This document shows positions 16,223 through 25,386 of a stretch of 40,472 nucleotides of DNA, in pieces (position 1 is the stretch's first letter; the number at the start of each line of letters is the position of its first letter). The notes beneath the pieces were generated by a model, which was not told the DNA's origin, searched no databases, and worked only from the letters and a program-made list of their open reading frames with translations. The stretch comes from Caulobacteraceae bacterium. GTDB taxonomy: Bacteria > Pseudomonadota > Alphaproteobacteria > Caulobacterales > Aquidulcibacteraceae. The position numbers and the translations under genes are program-made. Location: positions 1 to 40,472 of the forward strand of contig WRPF01000023.1 in NCBI GenBank assembly GCA_009773335.1, in the 5' to 3' direction.

Positions 16223-17347
16223 ATGTCATACACTATTGGAATAGAGGAAGAGTTCTTCCTGTTTGATCGACTTGATCGTCTGCCATTGACGGCAATGAAT
16301 GAGGACTTCTTTGCTGCTGTGCGTGCCTGTTGCGGGCAAAGTATTCAACGAGAAATGCTGCAATGTCAGGTCGAAACCGTGACCCAGCCTCACGTCCGGG
16401 TGTCAGGTGTTGCAGGAGAGCTGCGCCACTTGCGGGCCTCGGTCTCCGCAGTCGGTGAAAAACTGGGGATCGGCCTGCTGTCAGCCGGCACCAATCCGGT
16501 CGCGCTGTGGCGGGAGCAGAAGCTGACGGAAAAAGAGCGCTATGGTGAGATCAACCGCGATCTCGGCATGATCGGTTTGCGAAATCTTGTCTGCGGAATG
16601 CATGTGCATGTGGCGCCGCCTGCGGATGTTGATCGCATCTGGCTCATGAACCGGATGTTGCCGCGATTGCCGCTGCTTTTCGCGCTCTCGACATCATCGC
16701 CCTTCTGGGAGGGTCGACCTACAGGGCTCGTATCGTACCGTCTCGCGGCGTATCGCGAACTGCCGCGCACCGGATTGCCGCCTGCGGTCTCCACGCAGGA
16801 CGAATACGACGCCTACATTGGTGCGTTGGTCGGAGCGAATGTCATTCCCGATGCGTCATATGTCTGGTGGGCGATCCGCCCGTCCTTGAACTACCCTACG
16901 CTGGAATTGCGAATTTCCGATGCGTGCACTCGCGTCGAGGATACGGCGGCGATCGCGGCGCTCTACCAATGCCTCCTTGTGATGCTCGTAGAAGAAGAAG
17001 AGGATGCGCCTGTAAACGGTCCCTACAATCGCGCGATCGCAGAAGAAAATCTCTGGCGCGTCCAGCGGTACGGCCTCGCGGCGCCGTTCATAGATTGCGG
17101 CACCGGATCGGCTCTGCCAATTCGCGAGTGCATCTCCGCCTTGGTGCAGAAACTGGAATCTTTCGCAATTCGCCTTCAGTGTGTAGATGAACTCGCGCAC
17201 GTCAACACTCTCCTCGACAACGGAACAAGCGCCGAATGCCAGTTGGAACTTCTTGGGAAAGCCATTGCGCGTGGCGAATCGCTTGAGGCGGGAATGAAGG
17301 AAGTCGTTCATTGGCTGATGCGCGAGACGGAAGGTCGTCCCAGCTGA
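16223..17347 (+). CDS. Carboxylate-amine ligase of the YbdK/GCS2 family
   Basis: A 374-residue ATP-grasp-like ligase of the glutamate-cysteine ligase family 2 (YbdK type). The opening MSYTIGIEEEFFLFD is the family's metal/substrate glutamate cluster, followed by QVETVTQPH, AGTNPVALW, the CGMHVHV motif and LELRISDAC. Such enzymes have weak glutamate-cysteine ligase activity in E. coli; the true product is generally unknown. The start at ATG 16223 gives the conserved N-terminus; a GTG at 16160 gives an unconvincing extension. Base composition is clearly lower in GC than the neighbours on both sides (its first 60 codons are close to half A+T), which suggests acquisition by transfer. Confidence 0.88.
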   Translation: MSYTIGIEEEFFLFDRLDRLPLTAMNEDFFAAVRACCGQSIQREMLQCQVETVTQPHVRVSGVAGELRHLRASVSAVGEKLGIGLLSAGTNPVALWREQKLTEKERYGEINRDLGMIGLRNLVCGMHVHVAPPADVDRIWLMNRMLPRLPLLFALSTSSPFWEGRPTGLVSYRLAAYRELPRTGLPPAVSTQDEYDAYIGALVGANVIPDASYVWWAIRPSLNYPTLELRISDACTRVEDTAAIAALYQCLLVMLVEEEEDAPVNGPYNRAIAEENLWRVQRYGLAAPFIDCGTGSALPIRECISALVQKLESFAIRLQCVDELAHVNTLLDNGTSAECQLELLGKAIARGESLEAGMKEVVHWLMRETEGRPS

Positions 17348-17349
17348 GC

Positions 17350-17376
17350 CGGGGCAGGCGAACAGAACACGCCCCG
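17350..17376 (+). terminator. Weak terminator-like hairpin
   Basis: CGGGGC (17350-17355) and GCCCCG (17371-17376) form a 6-bp stem with a 15-base loop just after the carboxylate-amine ligase stop, followed by TTTGG. The long loop and short T-run make it a weak candidate. Confidence 0.35.
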
Positions 17377-17424
17377 TTTGGCTGGAGTGTCTTATAGGTA
17401 GCGCTGTGGAGTTTGCTTGTGGTC

Positions 17425-17748
17425 ATGAAGTTTTCAGTTGTCGCTCCAGCGTTGTTGCTGTGCGCCTGCGAGACCTACGACGACACTAACGCCATGCCGA
17501 ACGGTCCGCCGCCGCAGACCTATGCGTGCGACGGCGACAAGACGTTCGTGCTCTCGATGTTCCTGCAGGACGACGTGCTCTCCGTGACCGCCAGCGGCCG
17601 CCAGCTCACCGTCAAGGCGCGCGATGCGAGCAGGCCTTCCGTCTACACCCGCGGCGGCGTTACGCTGGACATGACGGGCGAAGAAGCCTCGCTCACCGGC
17701 ATGCCGGGCGGGCCACGCACGCACTGCAAGCTGAGCCCGGCAAGCTGA
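17425..17748 (+). CDS. MliC-like lipoprotein (lysozyme-inhibitor fold)
   Basis: A 107-residue lipoprotein. The signal MKFSVVAPALLLCAC ends in a lipobox with Cys15. The mature part, YACDGDKTFVLSMFLQDD, then VTASGRQLTVKA, then GVTLDMTGEEASLTG and a final CK, follows the pattern of MliC/PliC membrane-bound lysozyme inhibitors, an eight-strand barrel with two conserved cysteines. The diagnostic 'fW.kG.eA.l' motif is only partly kept (LDMTGEEASL), so the assignment is moderate. ATG 17425 is used; GTG 17419 has a better-spaced GTGGAG. Its stop overlaps the next gene's start (TGATG), indicating translational coupling with the methyltransferase gene. Confidence 0.65.
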   Translation: MKFSVVAPALLLCACETYDDTNAMPNGPPPQTYACDGDKTFVLSMFLQDDVLSVTASGRQLTVKARDASRPSVYTRGGVTLDMTGEEASLTGMPGGPRTHCKLSPAS

Positions 17749-18263
17749 TGCGCGGCTATTTCGGAATCGGCGCGGAGGAAATCTCCAAGCCCATGAATCT
17801 CGGCGCGCTGATGCGCACCGCGCACGCGTTCGGCGCGAGTTTCTTCTTCACGCTCAACGCCGCGCCGAAAGTGCGCGACGCCTATCGCAGCGACACATCG
17901 AAGGCGTTCGATCACGTGCCGTACTATCCGTACGATTCCGTTGAAGACCTGCGCCTGCCGAAGGGCTGCGTGCTCGTCGGTATCGAACTGCTCGATGACG
18001 CCGTCGATCTGCCGACCTTCCGCCATCCGCCTGCGGCGGCCTATGTGCTGGGCCGCGAACGCGGATCGCTGTCGCCGGAAACCGTCGCGCGCTGTGCGCA
18101 CGTGGTGAAGATTCCCACGAAGTTCTGCCTCAACGTCGGCCTCGCCGGCGCACTCGTCATGTACGACCGCGCCATCGCCATGGGTGGCTGGCCCGCCCGC
18201 CCGATCATGCCTGGCGGACCGCCGCCGGAGATGACCGATGCGTTGCGGATGAAGAAGCCCTAG
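17748..18263 (+). CDS. SpoU/TrmH-family RNA 2'-O-methyltransferase
   Basis: A 171-residue SPOUT methyltransferase that should transfer a methyl from SAM to a ribose 2'-OH in tRNA or rRNA. Landmarks are NLGALMRTAHAFGASFFF (motif 1), YVLGRERGSLSP (motif 2) and VKIPTKFCLNVGLAGALVMYDR (motif 3, the trefoil-knot loop with the Asn preceding V-x-A). The target base is not evident. The start ATG overlaps the previous stop by one base. The stop TAG shares the palindrome CTAG with the convergent esterase stop. Confidence 0.9.
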   Translation: MRGYFGIGAEEISKPMNLGALMRTAHAFGASFFFTLNAAPKVRDAYRSDTSKAFDHVPYYPYDSVEDLRLPKGCVLVGIELLDDAVDLPTFRHPPAAAYVLGRERGSLSPETVARCAHVVKIPTKFCLNVGLAGALVMYDRAIAMGGWPARPIMPGGPPPEMTDALRMKKP

Positions 18264-19189
18264 CCGAACGCCTTCGCCACGGCTTTTGCGGCGTCGGTGA
18301 TCGCCTGACGGCCGACGCGCGACACCGCCGGCATGTTGAAGAAGCCGTGGATCTGGTCGTCGTAGTTTATGTGGACCGTCGCCACGCCTGCCGCCTTCAG
18401 CTTGTCGGCGTACTCGCGGCCCTCATCGCGCAGCGGATCGAAACCGGCGGTGACGACGTAGGCGGGCGCGAGGCCGGCGGGCACGTCGAACAGCAACGGG
18501 TTGAGGCGGTCATCGTTCTGGAACTTGCCGTCGGTGTAGTGCGCGTCGAACCAGTCCATCCGCGCCTTGGTCAGGAAATAGCCGTCGGCGAACTCCGTGC
18601 GCGAGCCCTTGTCGCGGATCATTTCCGTGACCGGATAGATCAGCAGCTGCAGGGAAATCTTCGGGCCGCCGTTCTTCGCCGCATGGCGCGCGACAACCGT
18701 GGCGAGATTGCCGCCTGCGGAATCGCCCGCCGTGGCGAGACGCGCGGGATCGACGCCGAGCTTGGCGGCGTTCTTGAAGATATAGTTCGTCGCGGCGATG
18801 CAGTCGTCCGGCGCGGCGGGAAACTTGTGCTCGGGCGCGAGGCGGTAATCCACCGCGATCACGCGGAAGCCGCCGTCGAGCGCGAGCTGGCGGCACAGCG
18901 TGTCGTGGCTGTCGAGATCGCCGATGACGAAGCCGCCGCCGTGGAAATAGATCAGGCAGGGGCGATTGGCGCCGTCGACGCTGTCGTAGATGCGCGCCTT
19001 GATCGGGCCGGCGGCGCCGTCGACGGTGATGTCGCGCAGCACGCCGATGTCCGGTTGCGGACCGGAGACCGCATCGCGCATCGCCACATACATTGCGCGG
19101 CCCAAGGCCGGGGTGTCTTCCTCAGGCGTGGGTACCGGCGCCAGCGCCAGTTGATCGAGCAGCGCGCGCAGTCCGGGATCGAGGCTCAT
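18260..19189 (-). CDS. HSL-type alpha/beta hydrolase (esterase)
   Basis: A 309-residue esterase of the hormone-sensitive-lipase family IV. The oxyanion motif YFHGGGFVIGD (HGGG 83-86) precedes VDYRLAPEHKFPAA. The nucleophile elbow is GDSAGGN (Ser157), and the triad is completed by the Asp in DPLRDEG and the His in IHGFFNM. The family prefers short- to medium-chain esters. ATG 19189 is preceded by AGGAAGAAG and overlaps the stop of the preceding gene by four bases (ATGA), so it is the last gene of the ligase/EreA-like/esterase operon. It may release the acid that the ligase activates, but the substrate is unproven. Confidence 0.93.
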   Translation of the reverse strand: MSLDPGLRALLDQLALAPVPTPEEDTPALGRAMYVAMRDAVSGPQPDIGVLRDITVDGAAGPIKARIYDSVDGANRPCLIYFHGGGFVIGDLDSHDTLCRQLALDGGFRVIAVDYRLAPEHKFPAAPDDCIAATNYIFKNAAKLGVDPARLATAGDSAGGNLATVVARHAAKNGGPKISLQLLIYPVTEMIRDKGSRTEFADGYFLTKARMDWFDAHYTDGKFQNDDRLNPLLFDVPAGLAPAYVVTAGFDPLRDEGREYADKLKAAGVATVHINYDDQIHGFFNMPAVSRVGRQAITDAAKAVAKAFG

Positions 19190-20349
19190 TTCTTCTTCCT
19201 CCGTGTGGATTTTGGACGCGCCTTCTGCGGCGCGGGTGGTGTCGACGCAGCGACTGTCAGCGGCATGCTGCGAGTCCAGGCGCCGTCTTGCGTCCATGCG
19301 CGCACGCGGTAGCGGCCGGGCGCGAGCAGCAGCGGGATATCCTCGCCGGGATCGACGAGGATGCGGTCGGCCGGCACGGCGTCGTCGGGTTCGTTGGCGT
19401 AGCGTGCTTCGTAGATCACCCGCTCGTCCGCGTTCTTCAGTGCGCGGGGAATGTCCGCGAACCGCTGCCCGCGCGCGAGCCGCCATGTCGGGCGCTCGCG
19501 CTCGAACGCCAGCGGCGGATGGGCGACGTAGATGTCACGGTCGGTCGGGAGCGCGGAGCCGTCCGAGTTGAACGCGCACACGCCGGTGCGGTCTGAAACG
19601 TAGGATGTCTGGTCGATCGTCAGCGGATCTATGCCCGTGATTTCGCGCAGCTGCAGCGCCATCCAGCGCACATTGCGGCGGTCGATGCGCTCCAGCGTTT
19701 CGCGGTTGCGGCCGAAGCCCACATGCACCAGCACCTTCGAGCCGTCGCCGGTCTGGATCGTGCGGTTGATCAGAGATGAAGCGTAGGCTGTCTCCCGGGC
19801 GTTGATCTGGTCGGTGAAGTGGCGTCCGGCGGGCGGCGCATTGCTCGCCTCGAACGGCACGATGCGATAGCCGAGTGTGCGCAGCGCGCTCAGGAGCGCT
19901 CCGGAGGTGGGCTCGGCGGTGAAGTCGCCGTCTGTGATGCGCGCATGCACCGGCTCGTCGCGCGCCGCAGATCGCGCGAGCGAATCGGACGCATAGGTCT
20001 TGTAGCCGGCGGCGTGGAGCGCGGCGGCGAGATCCTCGATAAAGGCGCGGTTGCGCGGTTGTTCGTGCGCTTCATTGATGATCACGACGCGCGCCTCGCG
20101 CGCCCGCAGAACGATGGACTCAATCGCCGCGCCTTCCGCATTCGCGCAGGTCTGGCGCGTTTCGGGCGGAATGCGATCCTCGCGTCCCATCATGGCGAGC
20201 GCCTGATCTGCAGCGTCGCGTTCCGATTCTGCCACGCCGCCCGCCGCCGGAGGCAGGGCGTACAGGCTCGGCGGCGGCGGCGCGCTGTCCTGCGCCAGCG
20301 CACTTGCCGCGAAGAGCGCGGCCGTTGCGAGGAACGCCGCGCGGATCAC
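19186..20349 (-). CDS. Secreted EreA/ChaN-like protein
   Basis: A 387-residue protein with a clear signal peptide, MIRAAFLATAALFAASALAQ, starting at GTG 20349. The core ARVVIINEAHEQPRNRAFIEDLAAALHAAGYK resembles the erythromycin-esterase/ChaN superfamily, where an acidic residue and His after a 'v.i.E.H' strand form the active or haem site. Later segments SALRTLGYRIVPFEAS and VLVHVGFGRNRETLERI fit the same fold. The C-terminal 80 residues look like a beta-rich domain ending in a basic tail. Function is unknown: hydrolase or ligand-binding are both possible. GTG overlaps the ligase stop (GTGA) and its own stop overlaps the esterase start, making it the middle gene of a tightly coupled operon. 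Confidence 0.7.
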   Translation of the reverse strand: MIRAAFLATAALFAASALAQDSAPPPPSLYALPPAAGGVAESERDAADQALAMMGREDRIPPETRQTCANAEGAAIESIVLRAREARVVIINEAHEQPRNRAFIEDLAAALHAAGYKTYASDSLARSAARDEPVHARITDGDFTAEPTSGALLSALRTLGYRIVPFEASNAPPAGRHFTDQINARETAYASSLINRTIQTGDGSKVLVHVGFGRNRETLERIDRRNVRWMALQLREITGIDPLTIDQTSYVSDRTGVCAFNSDGSALPTDRDIYVAHPPLAFERERPTWRLARGQRFADIPRALKNADERVIYEARYANEPDDAVPADRILVDPGEDIPLLLAPGRYRVRAWTQDGAWTRSMPLTVAASTPPAPQKARPKSTRRKKK

Positions 20350-22238
20350 CCGACCACGATCACGCCGGACCCCGGCGGGTCCGTGAACAGCGCGTCCACC
20401 TGCGCCTTGCGGCGCTCCATCGTCAGGCGCTGGTTCACATAGCCCTTGTCGGTGATTTCGCCTGCGTCGATGGACGGCGGCTCCGTCAGGATGGTGAAGC
20501 GGCCGATGCGGCGCGAGGAGCCGGTGGCTTCGGCGTTGTGCGCCTTCACGCCTGCGGTGATGCGCGCGACAAGGCGCTGCAGCGGCGGCACATCGGACTT
20601 CTCGTTCGCCAGCAGCTGCATCGCGGCAGGCGAAGGCCACACCAGCGCGCCGATGAACTTCTTGTCCTGTCCGATTATCACCGCGTCGAACACCCACGGG
20701 CTGCACGCGGCCACGACGTCCGGGCGCAATGTGCCGACGGACACCCACGTGCCGCTGGAGAGCTTGAAATCCTCGGTCACGCGGCCGTCGAAGATGAGGC
20801 CCTGCGCGGGATCGTCCGGATCGACGAAACGGCACGCGTCGCCGAGCTTGTAGAAACCTTCCTCGTCGAACGCGGCGGCGGTCTTTTCCGCGTCGCCGTG
20901 ATAGCCCGTGGTCACCGTCGGGCCTTTCACGCGCACCTCGAGCTTGTCGCCCGACGGCACGAGCTTGAGCTTCATGCCCGGCAGCGGCAGGCCGATCAGC
21001 CCCACGCGCTCCACTTCCCAGTGCACCACCGTGATGCCCTGCGCCTCGGTGGAGCCGTACATCGTCGTCACCGGAATGCGGTGGCCGGTTTCTGCAATCG
21101 CAAGCGCCTGGATGCGGCCGTAGAGATCGTCAGAGAGCGTCGCACCGCCGTAGCCGCAGCTGCGCAGGTTCTTGAAGAACGACGTGCGCAGCTTCGGATC
21201 CTGCTCCATCGCGTCCACGAGCATGCCGATGGCCACGGGCGCGGAGCCGAACACGTCGGGGCTCACCTCGTAGAGGTTGGCGATGGTGGTCTCGAACATG
21301 CCGGGCAGGGGCTTTCCCTCGTCGATGTGGAAGATGGCGCCGCTGAACAGCGCGCCGTTGAAGGAAACATTCGCGCCGGAGATGTGGTTCCAGGGCATCC
21401 AGTCGAGCACTTCGGGCGCGCGGTCCGGATTGCGTGGCTCGTCGCGCAGGCCTTCGCCGCCGGCGATCTGCGCGGTGAGCATGCGCTGGTACTGCGGCAC
21501 GCCCTTCGGCATGCCGGTGGAGCCCGAGGTGAAGAGATACTTCGCCACCGTCTCGTCGCCGACCTGATCGAGCGAGGCCGCGACCGCCGGCGTCACCGGC
21601 GTCGCCGCGAGATCGGCGTAGCGCCTGACGCCCCCGTGAACATTGGCCGGCGGCGCCTCATCGGCGCTGATGATGGTGAGCGCGCCGCCCGCTTCTTCCT
21701 GCAGCGCCGCAATCGCTTTCTCATATGGCGCGTACGCCTGCACGAACACGGCCTTCGGCTTCAGCAGGTTGTAGGCGTAGCGGATCTTGCCGTGGTCGGC
21801 GCTCATCAGCGAGTAGGGCACGCTCATCGGCGCCACGGGTGCGCGGGCCTTCATCGCGGCGAGCATCAGCAGCGCGTGCTCGATCGAATTCGACGACAGG
21901 ATCATCAGCGGCGCATCGGGGCCGAGGCCGAGGTCGATCAGCGCCTGCGCGAGCGAGTCCGATAGTTGCGCTGCTTCGCCATAGCTGACGCCGCGCCAGG
22001 GCCCGAGCTTTTCGCCGGGCGGCGCCGGCAGGCGCTGGCGCAGATAGGGCCGCTCGGGGTGTTCGGCGGCGCGCTGGTCGAGGAGGTGAGGGATGGAGCG
22101 CGGGCGTTCGCCGGGCGGCTGGTTGGCCCACAGATAGATCGTGCCGTCGGGGCGCCGGTCGACGCTCACGTCCGGCGCCTTCTGCGGCAGCTTCTTGAAC
22201 GGCGGCAGGCTCGCGCCGCTGCCCAGGCCTTCGGCCAT
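20346..22238 (-). CDS. Feruloyl-CoA synthase-like AMP-forming acyl-CoA ligase
   Basis: A 630-residue adenylate-forming ligase. The phosphate-binding loop YLFTSGSTGMPKGVP lies at about residues 234-248; TTMYGSTEAQG is the A5 motif and YKLGDACRF the A7/A8 region. The C-terminal part (SSGTWVSVGTLRP, VIIGQDKKFIGALVWP, ITDKGYVNQR) matches the feruloyl-CoA synthase subgroup, longer than ordinary acyl-CoA ligases. It should activate ferulate or another acid with ATP and CoA. No enoyl-CoA hydratase/aldolase or vanillin dehydrogenase is nearby, so ferulate itself is uncertain. GGGAGAG precedes ATG 22238. First gene of a three-gene overlapping operon with the secreted EreA-like protein and HSL esterase. 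Confidence 0.88.
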   Translation of the reverse strand: MAEGLGSGASLPPFKKLPQKAPDVSVDRRPDGTIYLWANQPPGERPRSIPHLLDQRAAEHPERPYLRQRLPAPPGEKLGPWRGVSYGEAAQLSDSLAQALIDLGLGPDAPLMILSSNSIEHALLMLAAMKARAPVAPMSVPYSLMSADHGKIRYAYNLLKPKAVFVQAYAPYEKAIAALQEEAGGALTIISADEAPPANVHGGVRRYADLAATPVTPAVAASLDQVGDETVAKYLFTSGSTGMPKGVPQYQRMLTAQIAGGEGLRDEPRNPDRAPEVLDWMPWNHISGANVSFNGALFSGAIFHIDEGKPLPGMFETTIANLYEVSPDVFGSAPVAIGMLVDAMEQDPKLRTSFFKNLRSCGYGGATLSDDLYGRIQALAIAETGHRIPVTTMYGSTEAQGITVVHWEVERVGLIGLPLPGMKLKLVPSGDKLEVRVKGPTVTTGYHGDAEKTAAAFDEEGFYKLGDACRFVDPDDPAQGLIFDGRVTEDFKLSSGTWVSVGTLRPDVVAACSPWVFDAVIIGQDKKFIGALVWPSPAAMQLLANEKSDVPPLQRLVARITAGVKAHNAEATGSSRRIGRFTILTEPPSIDAGEITDKGYVNQRLTMERRKAQVDALFTDPPGSGVIVVG

Positions 22239-22376
22239 GCGTCTCTCCCTGAACTGTTGTCGTGTTTTCCTCACCTTACGCGCGCGGCAGGCGCGAAGCC
22301 AAGCGGCGCCGCTGCGGGATGCCGTTGGGAGAGATGGGATGCACCCTCACCCTGACCTCGCTGTGCTCGGTCTGTC

Positions 22377-22392
22377 CCCCCGCCGGCGGGGG
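22377..22392. repeat. 16-bp perfect GC palindrome in an intergenic region
   Basis: CCCCCGCCGGCGGGGG is a perfect palindrome between the acetyltransferase stop and the ligase start. It follows a stretch with CCCTCACCCTGACC, wording typical of dispersed alphaproteobacterial intergenic repeats. It could also serve as a stem downstream of the acetyltransferase gene. Confidence 0.5.
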
Positions 22393-22401
22393 AGGGAGGC
22401 G

Positions 22402-22947
22402 CTATCGCCGCCGCGCTTTCCACTCCGCCGCCGTCTGGCCCCAGAGGTCGATGGGCGCGTCCTGGAAGGGCGGGGGCATCCTGCCCGGCCCGCGATTGCG
22501 CGAACCCAGCCGTTCGGCGACCTTCTGCGAAGCCACGTTGTCGGGATCGATGCAGTGGATGATGTCGGTCCAGCCGAGATGGTCGATAGCCCAGTCCATG
22601 GCCGCGCTCGCGCCCTCTGTGGCGTAGCCCTTGCCCTGCACCTCGCGCACGAGGCCCCAGCCCACTTCCGTGCCCGGCCATTCCGCCGGCTGCCACGGCC
22701 CGAGCCGCCCGATCCAGCGGCCGCTCTCTTTCTCGATCACCGAGAACATGCCGAAGCCCTGCAGCGCCCACGATCCCGCGACCGAAGCCATGCCGCGCCA
22801 GGTCGCGCTGCGCGGCGTCGCCCCGCCGACGAATTTCACGTTCTCCGCATCCGCCTGGAACGCAGCCCACGCGTCGAGATCCGCCTGCAGCGGCGGACGC
22901 AGGATGAGGCGCGCGGTTTCGAGGGTCGGGCCAAGCGATGTCGTCAT
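22402..22947 (-). CDS. GNAT-family N-acetyltransferase (RimJ/RimL type)
   Basis: A 181-residue acetyltransferase. It opens with LETARLILRPPLQADLDAWAAF, the usual RimJ/RimL start, and carries the acetyl-CoA-binding motif GLVREVQGKGYATEGASAAMDWA (motif A, Q/R-x-x-G-x-G/A-like) followed by IDPDNVASQKVAERLG. The acceptor may be a protein N-terminus or a small amine and cannot be told. ATG 22947 starts the homologous part; the upstream frame overlaps the slipin stop region and lacks similarity. It lies 31 bases after the slipin gene on the same strand, so read-through is likely. Confidence 0.88.
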   Translation of the reverse strand: MTTSLGPTLETARLILRPPLQADLDAWAAFQADAENVKFVGGATPRSATWRGMASVAGSWALQGFGMFSVIEKESGRWIGRLGPWQPAEWPGTEVGWGLVREVQGKGYATEGASAAMDWAIDHLGWTDIIHCIDPDNVASQKVAERLGSRNRGPGRMPPPFQDAPIDLWGQTAAEWKARRR

Positions 22948-22978
22948 GGCGTTACAATCCCCGAAACCGCGCGTGTTC

Positions 22979-23767
22979 TCAAGCCGCAGGTGACGTAGGC
23001 GCGTTCGTGCGCCCGATGGCCGCCGCCGCATTCACGAACTCCGACGGGATGAGCACGATGGTCGTCGTGTTGTTTTCCGCGCCGACTTCGGACACCATCT
23101 GCATGCGGCGCAGCTCGAGCGCGGCGGGGCTGGTGGCGATCTGCTTGGCGGCGTCCACGAGTTTGATCGCGGCTTCCGATTCCGCGTCCGCCTTGATCAG
23201 GCGCGCGCGTTTCTCGCGCACCGCTTCGGCTTCGCGCGCCATGGCGCGTTGCATGGATTCCGGAATTTCGACGTCCTTCATCTCCACAAGCTCGACCTTC
23301 ACGCCCCACGGCGTCGTGGCTCCGTCGACGATGGTCGCGAGTTTCGTGTTGATGGCGTCGCGTTCTTTCAGCACTTCATCAAGCGCGTGCTGGCCGATGA
23401 TGTTGCGCAGGGACGTGAGCGCGACCTGATAGACGGCGGACTTGTAGTCGGCGACGGCGAGCACCGCGCGCGCGGGTTCCGTGATGCGGTACCAGAGCAC
23501 GGCGTTGACCTTGATGGTCACGCTGTCCTTGGTGATGGTTTCCTGCTGTTCGATGGTGACGGTGTTGGTGCGCTGGTCGATGCGCACCATGCGTTCAAGC
23601 AGCGGGATCAGGTAGAAGAGTCCGGGTCCGCGCTGGCCCACATGGCGGCCGAGGAAGAACACGACCGCGCGCTCGTATTCCTGCGCGACGCGCAAACCTG
23701 ACGCGATCAGGACGAGCAGAAGCACCACGACCGGAAAGGCCGCGGCAGACGTAAGGAACTGGCCCAT
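22979..23767 (-). CDS. Slipin (SPFH/band-7 membrane protein)
   Basis: A 262-residue stomatin-like protein. One N-terminal membrane anchor, FPVVVLLLVLIASGLRV, precedes the SPFH domain: EYERAVVFFLGRHVGQRGPGLFYLIPLLERMVRIDQRT, then KDSVTIKVNAVLWYRI, then a coiled-coil helix MAREAEAVREKRARLIKADAESEAA. The sequence is typical of bacterial slipins, which oligomerise in membrane microdomains and often pair with an NfeD protease partner; none is visible here. AGGGAGG precedes ATG 23767. It lies downstream of malate dehydrogenase across 163 bases, with its own promoter likely there. Confidence 0.93.
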   Translation of the reverse strand: MGQFLTSAAAFPVVVLLLVLIASGLRVAQEYERAVVFFLGRHVGQRGPGLFYLIPLLERMVRIDQRTNTVTIEQQETITKDSVTIKVNAVLWYRITEPARAVLAVADYKSAVYQVALTSLRNIIGQHALDEVLKERDAINTKLATIVDGATTPWGVKVELVEMKDVEIPESMQRAMAREAEAVREKRARLIKADAESEAAIKLVDAAKQIATSPAALELRRMQMVSEVGAENNTTTIVLIPSEFVNAAAAIGRTNAPTSPAA

Positions 23768-23930
23768 CGGGGCCTCCCTAAGTGACAGGGTCGGAGTATG
23801 GCCCGGTCGAAATATGGGAAGCGCCGGAGCGCCTGTAAGGCCGGAAAACCGGGCACCGCGCCGAATCCCGTCAAGCGAAATCGGCTTTCCGGCGCGCGCC
23901 GCGGTCTTGTTCAAATCGACGGCGTCGCAG

Positions 23931-24983
<1,053 letters not shown>

Positions 24984-25023
24984 CTAGCGGGGGTCGGCGG
25001 CGCGGGCAATGCGCGCAAATGCG

Positions 25024-25332
25024 TCACGTCGCCGGGTGGCACCCGTAGCCGTCCTCGAAGGTTGACGTGGCGCTGAACAGGCCGCCTGCGGCGGAGACGG
25101 TCACGTTGTCGCCGTCGATCTTCCAGGTGAACTGCTTCACGGCGTCGGCGGGGTAGTCGGTCTTGCAGCTGTCCATCGGGCGGCCGGCCACGAAGAGGCA
25201 CGAGCAGGTCTGCTTGGCGGCGTAGGTCGTGCCGATGCGCGCGAAGGCGACCACGTCGCGCCCGAACCACGCGCCCGCGCCGACGGCGGCGATGACCGCA
25301 GCGACGGCGATCCAGCGCCAATTGCCCCGCAT
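25024..25332 (-). CDS. Small membrane-anchored cysteine-containing protein, unknown function
   Basis: A 102-residue protein. An N-terminal membrane anchor (WRWIAVAAVIAAVGAGAWFG, residues about 5-24) is followed by a periplasmic domain with four cysteines (Cys43, Cys45, Cys56, Cys98) that could form two disulfides. The motif TCSCLFVAGRPMDSC is distinctive, but I do not recognise the family. GAGGAGAACGAG before ATG 25332 supports the start. It is divergent from the serine hydrolase at 25387 with only 54 bases between the starts, so the two may share regulation. Confidence 0.6.
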   Translation of the reverse strand: MRGNWRWIAVAAVIAAVGAGAWFGRDVVAFARIGTTYAAKQTCSCLFVAGRPMDSCKTDYPADAVKQFTWKIDGDNVTVSAAGGLFSATSTFEDGYGCHPAT

Positions 25333-25386
25333 CTCGTTCTCCTCGTATGATTTGCGCAACGATACCGAGGGGAACCGGGAAACGCC

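Noticed and set aside
20304-21965. Plus-strand open frame of 553 codons opposite the acyl-CoA ligase
   Set aside because: Antisense shadow; the ligase on the minus strand has all adenylation motifs.
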